The notes beneath the pieces are model-generated. The model did not search any database, was not told the DNA's origin, and saw nothing but the letters and a program-made list of their open reading frames with translations. Made by a program: the position numbers and the translations under genes. Source: Maribacter forsetii DSM 18668 (GTDB lineage: Bacteria > Bacteroidota > Bacteroidia > Flavobacteriales > Flavobacteriaceae). Taken from it: a stretch of DNA of 64,000 nt. The first letter of the stretch is position 1; the number at the start of each line of letters is the position of its first letter. Of the stretch, positions 47,949 to 56,099 are shown piece after piece. The stretch is taken from NCBI RefSeq assembly GCF_000744105.1, contig NZ_JQLH01000001.1, forward strand, positions 1,922,001-1,986,000. The letters run 5' to 3'.

Positions 47949-49190
47949 TTATTTTTCTTGAATATAGTTTTGAACTTGTGTTAACCAGCTTTCTTCAAGG
48001 GTTAATGTTACATCTGGTTCAATTCCGGTAGATTCTAACTCCATATAATTAGCATGCTTTTTAGATGTTAAAACTGCTAAGTAATCTTCACAGGGTAACG
48101 TGTAGTTAGCACCCACTAATTCATAGGATGCTGTACCATTTGTTCTATTTCCAAGAATTGTACAATTATCAAAACCACTTAGCTTAAAGGCAAACTGTTC
48201 CGCATTACTAGCGGTTCTGTGATTAACTAATACATAAAGCTGATTTTGTTTTGTATATTTTTTAAAAATTTTATAAAGCCCGTTTGAATTTCGGTCTCCA
48301 CCACCTCCGTTATCTCGTAGGTCTAATACTAAGTTGTTCTTTGTCAAAGTACCTTCTAATGACTGGTAAAAATTATCTGCCTTAGTAAGTGTTGGATTCC
48401 ATGAGTTAAAGCTACCTACTTTTAAATAGGTTGTTTCATTTGATAATTCATCTCTTAGATAGGTAGAATCTGGGTGTATGGAAACAGAATAATTATTTGC
48501 TAATGGGTCTTTTTGAAATTGCGTAGTAAGAAAAACACCATTTTTTATCTTTTCTGTATAAGCGATCATTCTCTTACTGGTCAAACTACCACCAACTCCT
48601 AATAAATAATTACTACCGTAGGGCACTAAGGTGTAAATTACTTCTCCAACCTCCCAAACATCATTTTGAGACTCTAAAATTATTGCTCTGAAAGAATCAC
48701 TTTTCGGAATTTTATATACCCCAAGAGTCATATAATCTTTTCTGTAATAAATACCTTCAACCGAATTAAAAGGTTCCTTTTTTAATGATGTTTTAAGGCT
48801 GTCTAAATCTATTTTAGGTCTAGGGTAAAGTGTGTAAAGTTTACTTGTTTTAAATATTTCAATTGCAGCTGTATTTTCTTTAGACTCTTTGTCTAAACCT
48901 TTATCTATACCGTATAGATTGCAATGCCTATCGTTTAGGGATAGCATTAATTTATTCAATTGAAGAAAACACTCATATCCAGAATTTAAATTGGCAATGC
49001 TTTTTTTAGTTTTCATAAATGCTGTTTGGTAAACTGTTTCATTTACTTTATATGAAGGTGTTTTTTCAATTTTTTCATTTAAAAATTCTAAATCCTTTTT
49101 ACAGCTGCAATCATCGGACTGAGCACTTAAAATAGAAATTGATATTATAAAAAATAGAAAGTTGATAGTAGCATTATTAAATTTTAGCAT
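47949..49190 (-). CDS. S41 family peptidase
   Basis: The protein has 413 residues. A signal peptide (about 1-23, ISILSAQSDD) is followed by a helical CxC-containing region and then a C-terminal S41 catalytic domain. That domain has LVLDLRDNGGGGDRN (substrate loop) and LVNHRTASNAEQFAFKL, where S328 is the likely nucleophile. The downstream GTASYELVGANYTLPCED and ELESTGIEPDVTL complete the fold. S41 proteases cleave hydrophobic C-termini of periplasmic proteins. No PDZ domain is evident between the signal and the catalytic domain. It is 39 nt from the P1 peptidase gene. Confidence 0.88.
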   Translation of the reverse strand: MLKFNNATINFLFFIISISILSAQSDDCSCKKDLEFLNEKIEKTPSYKVNETVYQTAFMKTKKSIANLNSGYECFLQLNKLMLSLNDRHCNLYGIDKGLDKESKENTAAIEIFKTSKLYTLYPRPKIDLDSLKTSLKKEPFNSVEGIYYRKDYMTLGVYKIPKSDSFRAIILESQNDVWEVGEVIYTLVPYGSNYLLGVGGSLTSKRMIAYTEKIKNGVFLTTQFQKDPLANNYSVSIHPDSTYLRDELSNETTYLKVGSFNSWNPTLTKADNFYQSLEGTLTKNNLVLDLRDNGGGGDRNSNGLYKIFKKYTKQNQLYVLVNHRTASNAEQFAFKLSGFDNCTILGNRTNGTASYELVGANYTLPCEDYLAVLTSKKHANYMELESTGIEPDVTLTLEESWLTQVQNYIQEK

Positions 49191-49505
49191 ATGTTTTATT
49201 AAATATTTGATAGGGTGAAGCTGGTACGTTTGTTTATGAACTTGAAGATAAGATAATTAATAGAACAAAAAGGAGTAGGGGATAGAGTTTTAGAAAGGTG
49301 AGCCAGGTATTTTCATTTTTAGATTATAATCAGAATACACATTCATTTTTCCTGTGGCTCAAATACCATTTTTTAGAATTTCTTCTCTTGTCATTTCTAT
49401 CAAATTATTGAGTAAAAGGAATATCATTTCAATCAGTAAGAAATTCAAAATCCTTTTATTAATGTTCTTGGCAAAGCAATTGATTATAATGGATTTATAT
49501 TCTAA
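49191..49505. other. Gene-free stretch
   Basis: About 315 bp, AT-rich. An imperfect inverted pair GAGCCAGGTA / CCTGTGGCTC (about 49300 and 49353) could form a weak hairpin. I see nothing else. Confidence 0.4.
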
Positions 49506-50585
49506 CTATTTGTAAAAACACCTGCCATTTCTATCCACATAGCCATATTTTTTTTCTCCATTAGCATCATCTTTTTCAAATTTTGCCAAGTTGAACTCAA
49601 AAGGATCTAGTTTTAAAAATGTTGTAGGTGTTGTATTGTAATACCCCATAAGATTATCTCTCATAACTTTTATGGGGTCGCTTTCTAGATCAATGCTGTC
49701 AAAATATTCTATTCCGTATTTTTCACTCCAAACCCCAGTATAAGAATCAAAATTTAAAAATATAATTTCTTCTTGTTGAGAATTTTCATCATAAGCCAAC
49801 TCACGTTTTTTGTTTAAAAAGTAGGTGTCTTTAATTTTTTCCTTATTTAAAGAATCAATAACTATATAGTTTTCAGAACTATAGTTTGTAAAGCCAATTG
49901 CTTTTTTAATAATATAAAATTTATCTTTTTCTTCTATCTTAAGATTATATGTTGTAACATTTCCACATTCTTCTTGATGTATTATTTTTGAATCTGGTGC
50001 TTTTTTAAGTTTATTTAAATTTGGGTCATAGTATTTAATTTCAGTGTTTTTGGTGAGAACCTGAAAGCCATTGGTTATTTGTGAAATATATGCAATATCT
50101 TCTAAGAGAATTTTTTCGTTTTCATCACTTACGTTTAACCTATTGTTTGATGTTTCGTAAACCTTATATTTTTTTCCTTGAATAAAAAGATTCCATGAAT
50201 GTTTATTTGGTAATGAGGAATCATATTTATTAATGATTTTTGAGCTTATTTTTCTAGGTAGTTGAATACTGTTCATAGAACCTTTTGAGTATAATTCTTC
50301 TTCACTCCAAAACAGTTCGTTAATATTTGAAATCATATCAATAGAAGATGAACCAATTGGCTTATTTTCTAGTTCATCATATACATGAATTCTACCACCG
50401 GCATCGCTGAATTTCTCAAATGGAGCGATAAAATTGAAATATTTATCTCTAGATGCGTAGACGCTATATTGACCATCTGGACTATAAAGCCTGTAATATT
50501 CTCCTTCAGTTATCGTACTAAATAAATAAGAAACGATAACTATACAGGTAAATATCGCAAATATGATTTTATGTTTAAATTTCAT
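49506..50585 (-). CDS. Hypothetical membrane-anchored protein
   Basis: The protein has 359 residues. An N-terminal helix (IIFAIFTCIVIVSYLF, about 6-24) is followed by a beta-rich soluble region rich in lysine and tyrosine, with a SPDGQYSVYASRDKYF motif close to the membrane. The C-terminal GEKKYGYVDRNGRCF resembles a WG-type repeat strand. No enzymatic motif is visible. It stands alone, with long gaps on both sides. Confidence 0.6.
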   Translation of the reverse strand: MKFKHKIIFAIFTCIVIVSYLFSTITEGEYYRLYSPDGQYSVYASRDKYFNFIAPFEKFSDAGGRIHVYDELENKPIGSSSIDMISNINELFWSEEELYSKGSMNSIQLPRKISSKIINKYDSSLPNKHSWNLFIQGKKYKVYETSNNRLNVSDENEKILLEDIAYISQITNGFQVLTKNTEIKYYDPNLNKLKKAPDSKIIHQEECGNVTTYNLKIEEKDKFYIIKKAIGFTNYSSENYIVIDSLNKEKIKDTYFLNKKRELAYDENSQQEEIIFLNFDSYTGVWSEKYGIEYFDSIDLESDPIKVMRDNLMGYYNTTPTTFLKLDPFEFNLAKFEKDDANGEKKYGYVDRNGRCFYK

Positions 50586-50853
50586 TCTTATAACTGATAT
50601 TTAGGCTAGGCGTAGTAATTTGGTAATAGGTGATTAAGTTCTTCTTGGCTTGTAGCACGAATTTTTTGTTATGTAATTTTTTTCAACTTCTCGGACTTTA
50701 AAAACTAGTTTATGCTTTTAAATGCAACACTATTTGTACTAGTAGAGGTCTTCATTGTACCTATTGCACAAGTTAACGAAAAAACTGTATAAGATCAATA
50801 AATTCTCCACTTTGAGGTGTTGGCATGTAAGGTGGATGATTACACTTTTCTAA

Positions 50854-51009
50854 ATCATTGGGCTGGAACAGGCCAACAAGGTAATGCACCTATCTGCGAT
50901 CACCTACAATCTGAAAAAGTACCTGAAATTCAACCAAAAACTTGTGGAAAGTGGGGAAGGAACACCCGCTTTTGCAATACTTGTCAAAAATGCCTTTAAT
51001 TACTGTTAG
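50854..51009 (+). pseudogene. C-terminal remnant of an IS1182-type transposase
   Basis: A frame of 51 codons, entered directly after an in-frame TAA (50851-50853), encodes GLEQANKVMHLSAITYNLKK followed by YLKF and a tail ending at TAG 51007-51009. The pattern QANKVM...AITYNLKKYLKF is the C-terminal signature of IS1182-group DDE transposases. The start and catalytic core are missing, so this is a relic. It lies just outside the cassette-like array. Confidence 0.75.
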
Positions 51010-51113
51010 ATCCTTCTTTAAAGCGTCCAAAACTAGCTTTGCCTTTCTGAGTGGTCAAAAAAAAGCCCGGTAAAGAGGCTTGTATAAATCCGTTTTTTGA
51101 GGGATTAATGACT

Positions 51114-51141
51114 TGTGCAACGGTTACTACTGTTAGGCACA
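51114..51141 (-). repeat. Miniature inverted repeat after the SUKH-like gene
   Basis: TGTGC-AAC (51114-51121) pairs with GTT-AG-GCACA (51132-51141) around a 10-nt loop. Read on the minus strand it begins GCCTAAC and ends GTTGCAC, the same box types as the attC-like elements but only about 24 nt apart. Confidence 0.55.
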
Positions 51142-51147
51142 GGCTTT

Positions 51148-51738
51148 TTACACCTCATTGCGACTATCTTCTCGCATTTCTAAATCCATTTCTATTTGCT
51201 CAGCCCAAAATCCATTATTTTCCATAATTTTTGAATCCGCTAAGTTTAAGTCCGATTTCAATTTTTCAAATAGTTCATCGGAAAAATTTGAATTCATAAA
51301 TGCGTTTTCTCCGTTTTCTTTTTGAACTCTTTCAACAAAATTTCGATATGCAATTAAACAATCAGTCATTGAGCTAATGTCTGAGTTAAATAGTCTTGAG
51401 GAGAAATAGTCTTCGTGGTCAAGATGTTCTATTTGGTCATTCTTTTCAGTATTTATGACAATCGGGTCTCCGTCATTACAATCTCCGATAACTATGTACT
51501 TGTCAAATTTAGGTTCCAAAAAATCATAAACGTTAGTGAGTTTCTTAATTCCTTTATATATGTCATCTGAGTCCGTCACAAAACTAAGAAATGGTGCAGC
51601 GCTTCTTGGAAGTCCTGCTATTTTAAGAAATTCGATAGACGTTTCAGACAATCCAAGTCCATTTAACCTATTTGCGTTGATAGGATTAAGAATGTCTTCT
51701 TCGGAAGTCCATATGTCTTTAAATTCTTCGGGTTTCAT
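51148..51738 (-). CDS. SUKH (SMI1/KNR4)-like protein
   Basis: The protein has 196 residues. The order GLSETSIEFLKIAGLPRSAAPFLSF, YIVIGDCNDGDPIVIN and QIEHLDHEDYF...SSMTDCLIAYRNFV follows the SUKH fold, in which members commonly act as immunity proteins against nuclease toxins. No toxin gene is near it, so it would be an orphan immunity gene or have another role. The ATG is 16 nt from the box GTTAGGC (51754-51760, minus strand) and the stop is 10 nt from GCCTAAC (51132-51138, minus). The gene is thus bracketed like a cassette. Confidence 0.75.
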   Translation of the reverse strand: MKPEEFKDIWTSEEDILNPINANRLNGLGLSETSIEFLKIAGLPRSAAPFLSFVTDSDDIYKGIKKLTNVYDFLEPKFDKYIVIGDCNDGDPIVINTEKNDQIEHLDHEDYFSSRLFNSDISSMTDCLIAYRNFVERVQKENGENAFMNSNFSDELFEKLKSDLNLADSKIMENNGFWAEQIEMDLEMREDSRNEV

Positions 51739-51753
51739 TTTTTTTCAGCTTGT

Positions 51754-51880
51754 GCCTAACGTGATTGTATAAGATTAGTTGCGTGGTTTAAGCACCTAAT
51801 TTAGCAAATACAAACCGAATAGAAAATCCGCAAGGATTTTCGTAAGTAGGCTTGCACTAGCAATTAATTTTATACGGTGT
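51754..51880 (-). repeat. attC-like palindrome, element 1 (interrupted by group II intron)
   Basis: Read on the minus strand this part ends in CACGTTAGGCAC. The arm GTATAAGATTAGTTGC (51767-51782) pairs with 51860-51875 (14 of 16 Watson-Crick, the other two G-T). An inner 8-bp hairpin GAAAATCC/GGATTTTC lies at 51822-51841. The missing outer end is 52523-52534, beyond the intron, including AACG. Without the intron the element would be about 139 bp, in the size range of long integron attC sites. Confidence 0.7.
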
Positions 51881-52522
51881 GTGTGCCCAGTATGGGTATC
51901 TTTACCTTATAGCAATATAAGGATTTATTTAGAGGGTGTAAGTCCCTTATGCGCTGGGGTAACGTCTGGAAGTATTAGTAAGTCGCAAGGGTGGTAACTG
52001 CGAGGTTACATCTGAAGAAAGCGAGACTACAAAACTCGGTACTGACCCTTCGGCTGTGCTCAGGATAAACTAAGCAGGAACCGTATACGGAGGCATATTT
52101 ATTTGGGTAAGCAAGCACTCTTCGGCAGGCTCAGTGCATCGCATCATTGTAACGCACCAAGATTACAAAAGGGTAAGTATTTAGATACGGCAGGGATCGA
52201 GAGAAAGAAGATGTTCTTACCTACGGGAGGTCTCCAAAGTTACGTGTAGCTACATGGAGAAGTCAGCAGAGGGCATAGTACTTACGGGAAACGAGCTAGG
52301 GCAATACCCTAGAGGTCTCACGAACAAGAAAGGACCGAACGTAATTCTCTTCAAAATTCGCATAGGAGCACATGTTGTAGCCTAAGCCTAAATTAGAAGA
52401 TAGTGCCAAGGGAGGAAAGAGCCTTGATTTTATGATTTACGAACCGCCGTATACGAGACTCGTACGTACGGTGGTGTGAGGGGTGCACTCCGTCATTTGA
52501 TGGCGGAGCCATCCACTTGATT
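51881..52522 (+). ncRNA. Group II intron without reverse-transcriptase ORF, copy 1
   Basis: It begins GTGTGCCCAGTATGGG (GUGYG type). It contains the D1 landmarks AGGGTGTAAGTCCCTTATGCGC and GAGGTTACATCTGAAGAAAGC. Domain V lies at about 52443-52475 (CCGCCGTATACGAG...CGTACGTACGGTGG, catalytic triad CGC type), followed by a domain VI stem CTCCGTCATTTGATGGCGGAG. It ends in the CTTGATT region. The space where the intron-encoded protein normally sits holds only about 300 nt with no RT frame. It lies on the plus strand, antisense to the flanking genes, at the outer arm of attC-like element 1. The exact ends are uncertain by a few nt. Confidence 0.88.
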
Positions 52523-52531
52523 GTGCTTTCG

Positions 52532-53752
52532 TTATTTATCAAATGACACCCAATCCATTTTTAATAATCCCTCTTTATTAAAAAAAGTAAAATTAGTATT
52601 AATCTGTAGTTCATTGTACATAACTTCATTAACTCTCAATTTTACAGGTTTGTTTTTATTTATTTTATCTATAACAATATTATAATAATCATATTTTCCA
52701 CCGGAGACGTATTTATTAATAATAACACTAGTCTCTTTTTTTGGCGTAGAAAAATCTAAAGCACAATTTAAAACTATAGCACCAGAAAAAGTATATCCAA
52801 AAATTAGAACATATATCATAGATAAACTCACATAGCTCAATACTTTATTAGACTTAAATTCTTTGGTTCTAATTAAGCATAATACAAAAATTATTGTCGA
52901 AGTAAGTAATGCTGTTTTCCATAAACCATTAAAATTGATAACATTATAGTCTATAAAATATATACCAAACAATATAAGTGTGGGTAATCCTATAGCCCCT
53001 AAAATATAAGCATTAACTGAAGAATTGTGAGTGGCGGGATCTGATTGTTTTTCAACTCTATGGTCATCTGATTTTCCTGAAAAGTCATCAAACTTTATAA
53101 TCCCTTTAAAATAGAAAATTGCAATAAATGACAACAAAGGAATAATGAGAGCTGGTATTATTATAAATGGGCGTGTTAGTGAGAAAAAATAGAAAGGAAA
53201 TATTATAATTGAAGCACCATTAAGTAAGATAGCTATATTTTTTGCTTTTTTTACTTGTTGCAGACGTTCAAATCTGTTCATTCCAATTTCTTTATTGTTT
53301 AGTACTTGTTCCCATTCTTTTTGAGCTACCACAGCATTTAAATCAATAAAATTTGTTTCTATCCAGTTTATTATTTCATTAATATCTTCATAATATAGGT
53401 CTATTTTAATGTCTTTATTGTTGGTTTTGAGTAGAATGTACCTCAATGATTTAGAGTAGGTGGATGTCCAATATTCTTTTTCAAAACCTACAATTTCATC
53501 AAGTCTAATTGTATTTTTTTTTAGAATATTTTTTTTTGTTAAATCTCTTTCGCTAATCGTTAAATAGGAGACTTTTTTATTCATGTAATAAAACAACATA
53601 ATGCAAATGATAGTTGCTGTTATTAAATAAAACCCAATATTTAATTGAAAATAATTAGATGGTAAAAATATCTTTACTGAGCTTATTATTAAAACTAAGG
53701 CTATAATAAAAACAAGTAGAATGTAAGAGGATTTTTTTTTATAAGTTGTCAT
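52532..53752 (-). CDS. Polytopic membrane protein with PH-like region
   Basis: The protein has 406 residues. Two N-terminal helices (about 10-30 and 41-57) precede a soluble segment of about 85 residues (LTKKNILKKNTIRLDEIVGF, strands then a C-terminal helix) that resembles a bacterial PH-like domain. Five further hydrophobic helices follow between about 170 and 340, and then a short C-terminal soluble domain. No function is known. It has box GTTGTGC (53786-53792, minus) 34 nt before the ATG. Its stop codon TAA overlaps the AACG end of element 1, as in tightly packed gene cassettes. Confidence 0.7.
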   Translation of the reverse strand: MTTYKKKSSYILLVFIIALVLIISSVKIFLPSNYFQLNIGFYLITATIICIMLFYYMNKKVSYLTISERDLTKKNILKKNTIRLDEIVGFEKEYWTSTYSKSLRYILLKTNNKDIKIDLYYEDINEIINWIETNFIDLNAVVAQKEWEQVLNNKEIGMNRFERLQQVKKAKNIAILLNGASIIIFPFYFFSLTRPFIIIPALIIPLLSFIAIFYFKGIIKFDDFSGKSDDHRVEKQSDPATHNSSVNAYILGAIGLPTLILFGIYFIDYNVINFNGLWKTALLTSTIIFVLCLIRTKEFKSNKVLSYVSLSMIYVLIFGYTFSGAIVLNCALDFSTPKKETSVIINKYVSGGKYDYYNIVIDKINKNKPVKLRVNEVMYNELQINTNFTFFNKEGLLKMDWVSFDK

Positions 53753-53785
53753 TTAATTTTTTATCTCAATCTTATTTTTAATGAA

Positions 53786-53914
53786 GCACAACGTTCTTGT
53801 GTATGGAAAGTTGCGTTGTTTGTGCTCGAGGATTTTCCAAAGGAAAATCAGATGTGTGCAAATACGCAACTCCATTTTGATTAGTACAAAATAGCAATTT
53901 TTTATACACATTGT
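53786..53914 (-). repeat. attC-like palindrome, element 2 (interrupted by group II intron)
   Basis: On the minus strand this part ends AACGTTGTGC. The arm GTGTATGGAAAGTTGC (53799-53814) pairs with 53894-53909, with the three non-matching positions being G-T wobbles. A second stem TTGCGT...ACGCAA lies inside it, and the inner hairpin GATTTTCC/GGAAAATC is at 53831-53849. Its sequence differs from element 1 but the design is the same. Beyond the intron, 54547-54562 supplies the outer AACG end. Confidence 0.7.
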
Positions 53915-54546
53915 GTGTACCCAGTATGAGCATCTTTACCTTATAGCAATATAAGGATTTATTTAGAGGGTGTAAGTCCCTTATGCGCTGGAGTAACTTC
54001 TGGAAGCATTAGTAAGTCGCAAGGGTGGTAACCGCGAGGTTACATCTGAAGAAAGTGAGACTACAAAACTCGGTACTGACCCTTTGGCTGTACTCGGGAT
54101 AAACCAAGAAGGAACCGTATACGAAGGCATATTTATTTGGGTAAACAAGCACACTTCGGCGGGCTCAGTGCATCGCATCATTGTAACGCCCCTAGAGAAC
54201 CAAAAGGATGATTATGTAGATACGGCAGTTATTGAGCGAAAGAAGATGTTCTTACCTGGGGGAGGTCTCCAAAGTTACGTGTAGCTATATGAAGAAGTCA
54301 GCAGAGGTCATAGTACTTACAGGAAACGAGTTAGGGCATTACCCTAGAGGTCTCATAAACAAGGAAGGACCGAACGTAATTCTCTTCAAAATTCGCATAG
54401 GAGCACATGTTGTAGCCTATGCCTAAATTAGAAGATAGTGCCAAAGCCTTGGTTTTATGGTTTACGAATCGCCGTATACGAGACCCGTACGTACGGTGGT
54501 GTGAGGGGTGCACTCTTCTTTAATTGAGAGAGCCGTCTACTCGATT
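53915..54546 (+). ncRNA. Group II intron without reverse-transcriptase ORF, copy 2
   Basis: It starts GTGTACCCAGTATGAG, which gives GTGTA rather than GTGTG at the 5' end, so splicing could be impaired. It is highly similar to copy 1 over the whole length, including domain V at about 54467-54500. That domain has an ATCGCCGT variant of the copy 1 CCGCCGT arm. A segment of about 10 nt (GGGAGGAAAG) present in copy 1 near 52411 is absent. It ends near TCGATTGG. There is no IEP frame. It is inserted at the position in element 2 that corresponds to copy 1 in element 1, in the same orientation. Confidence 0.85.
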
Positions 54547-54566
54547 GGTAAATCGTTTTTTTATTA

Positions 54567-55223
54567 TTAATCCATATTAAATTCATTCGGTATTGGTGGT
54601 GGAGGAGGAGGAATACTTGAAATATCATAACCCACAAAAAGTATGTTATATTCAAAAAAATCGGAATCGTTTTTAGAATTTAATGCTGAAAATTGTTCTG
54701 CTATTTCTTTTAAAACATTTATGGTCGTTGAAATCGGATAATTGTCTTCTACATAGAAATGAATCAAAGCTGGCTTAACTTTGTTTTCATTATATTTAAA
54801 ATTATGAGGTTTCTCTATAATATTATTCAGTTCTGTTTTCAAATAGTTTATAGGTTTTTTCTCCTTTTCTTTTCCATATCCAATTATTAATGAGTCGTTT
54901 CTAATTGTCAAATGATTTCTTCTGAAGTAACAACCAGTTTCTCCTGAAGTCGGACAATCTGAAAACCCAGTAATGTGATAGCGTGTTTCGTTCAACTCGA
55001 ATTTTAAACCAGAAACTTTTCCTAGGCAAGTCAATTCTCCCATTTTTTCTCTTAAATCCAAGAAGTTTGTTGTTGAATCTAAATCAATAATTCCGATTTC
55101 ATTCTCCGATTGAAACCTTATATAATCTTGTGAGAATAGGTCATTCAGTGGTTTTTTTTCTTCAAAATTTGAGCATGAACTTAAAATCAGAAAGAAAATT
55201 AATATATAGTTCAGGTTTTTCAT
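54567..55223 (-). CDS. Lipoprotein with proline-rich tail
   Basis: I chose the ATG at 55221-55223 (218 residues) over an upstream TTG because it gives a regular lipoprotein signal (YILIFFLILSSC, C17). After the signal comes a beta-rich domain with a cysteine pair CPTSGETGC and a later segment ending in a polyproline stretch SIPPPPPP. Function is unknown. The box GTTGTGC (55233-55239, minus) ends 10 nt before this ATG, and the element 2 end AACG lies just after the stop. It is the third cassette-like gene. Confidence 0.65.
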   Translation of the reverse strand: MKNLNYILIFFLILSSCSNFEEKKPLNDLFSQDYIRFQSENEIGIIDLDSTTNFLDLREKMGELTCLGKVSGLKFELNETRYHITGFSDCPTSGETGCYFRRNHLTIRNDSLIIGYGKEKEKKPINYLKTELNNIIEKPHNFKYNENKVKPALIHFYVEDNYPISTTINVLKEIAEQFSALNSKNDSDFFEYNILFVGYDISSIPPPPPPIPNEFNMD

Positions 55224-55232
55224 CAAATGTTT

Positions 55233-55372
55233 GCACAACAATTGTATACAGTAACAAGTTACTTTATATCTATTTTAGATACAATGTAATCAATAACTTG
55301 GTAATACCAATGAATATAGTAACATGGCAGTATACTAATCGGTTAATATATGTTTGCTACCGTTTATTTTAA
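55233..55372 (-). repeat. Degenerate third attC-like boundary
   Basis: Minus-strand GTTGTGC at 55233-55239 is followed outward by GTATAC and GTAAC/AAGTTA segments, which recur in inverted order near 55333-55345. The pairing is poorer than in elements 1 and 2, so I regard it as a decayed or partial site. No gene is seen between 55240 and 55386. Confidence 0.4.
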
Positions 55373-55386
55373 AAGTTCAAAAACAA

Positions 55387-55414
55387 AAAAGCCCGTCTTA
55401 ACAGACGAGCTTTT
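55387..55414 (-). terminator. Terminator of the HmuY gene
   Basis: The inverted repeat AAAAGCCCGTCT / AGACGAGCTTTT has a TAAC loop. On the minus strand it is followed by TTTTTT-rich sequence, 25 nt after the HmuY stop. Confidence 0.8.
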
Positions 55415-55438
55415 ATAAACAACTTAAATTAAAACAAA

Positions 55439-56062
55439 CTATTCAAAAGAAGTTTCCCCTACGTTAGGGTTGTACACATAATTAAAAGTGTAGTAAGGTG
55501 TTGCATCGGTAAATGGATCCGGCACCGCTGGGGCATCTTCGTAGTAGCTAATAAATTCTACCTTAACATAATTACCTTCTGTAGTTTTAAAAACAAACAC
55601 TTTACCAGGTATAGCGGTAACGGTAAAGCTTTCAGAATTATAATTGTACCAGCCATTATCGCTACCTGTTGGTATGGCAAATGATGTTTCTGAGTCTTGG
55701 TTGAAAGTAAGGTCAGCGGCAGAGGTTACACTGGTAAATGTTCCAGTTACTATTGCAGCGCTAACATCTCCGTTTCTTGTTGGTTCATCTGTTGTACCTG
55801 TTGCAACGCCACCGTTCACGGCAATTGTTGTTCCTCTAAAAGCAATGTCCCAGTCGGTATCGCTAGTAGTTGTTGCGCCTGTTTCAAAATCGAACTTGGC
55901 AAACTCGCCACCTACGGGTTGTCCTTGCCCACCTGTTTGTGGTGCATATAAATTGCTTACTGTTTCTGTTTGTACTGGATCTGTTGGTGTACTGTCATCA
56001 TCATTGCTACAAGAGGCGAATGCCACTGCTAAAAATGCTACTGCTAAAATGTTCTTCGTCAT
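55439..56062 (-). CDS. HmuY-family haem-binding lipoprotein
   Basis: The 207-residue protein has a lipoprotein signal (FLAVAFASC, C18). After a Thr/Gln-rich linker the HmuY fold is shown by KFDFETGATTTSDTDWDIAF, SFAIPTGSDNGWYNY and KVFVFKTTEGNYVKVEF. HmuY proteins sit on the outer membrane, capture haem and hand it to a TonB receptor. It lies 37 bp downstream of the TonB receptor gene on the same strand, in one operon, and a clear terminator follows. The haem-axial residues cannot be assigned from sequence alone. Confidence 0.88.
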   Translation of the reverse strand: MTKNILAVAFLAVAFASCSNDDDSTPTDPVQTETVSNLYAPQTGGQGQPVGGEFAKFDFETGATTTSDTDWDIAFRGTTIAVNGGVATGTTDEPTRNGDVSAAIVTGTFTSVTSAADLTFNQDSETSFAIPTGSDNGWYNYNSESFTVTAIPGKVFVFKTTEGNYVKVEFISYYEDAPAVPDPFTDATPYYTFNYVYNPNVGETSFE

Positions 56063-56099
56063 GGTAATTGTAATTAAAACCTGCGCGTTGTCAGGTGGG

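Noticed and set aside
50817..50999. 60-codon plus-strand frame MLACKVDDYTFL...
   Set aside because: The recognisable transposase C-terminus is in a different frame (50854-51009), so this frame is a shadow.
53981..54513. Short open frames within intron copy 2 (both strands) as protein genes
   Set aside because: They lie in the ribozyme domains, overlap each other and show no RT, maturase or endonuclease motif.
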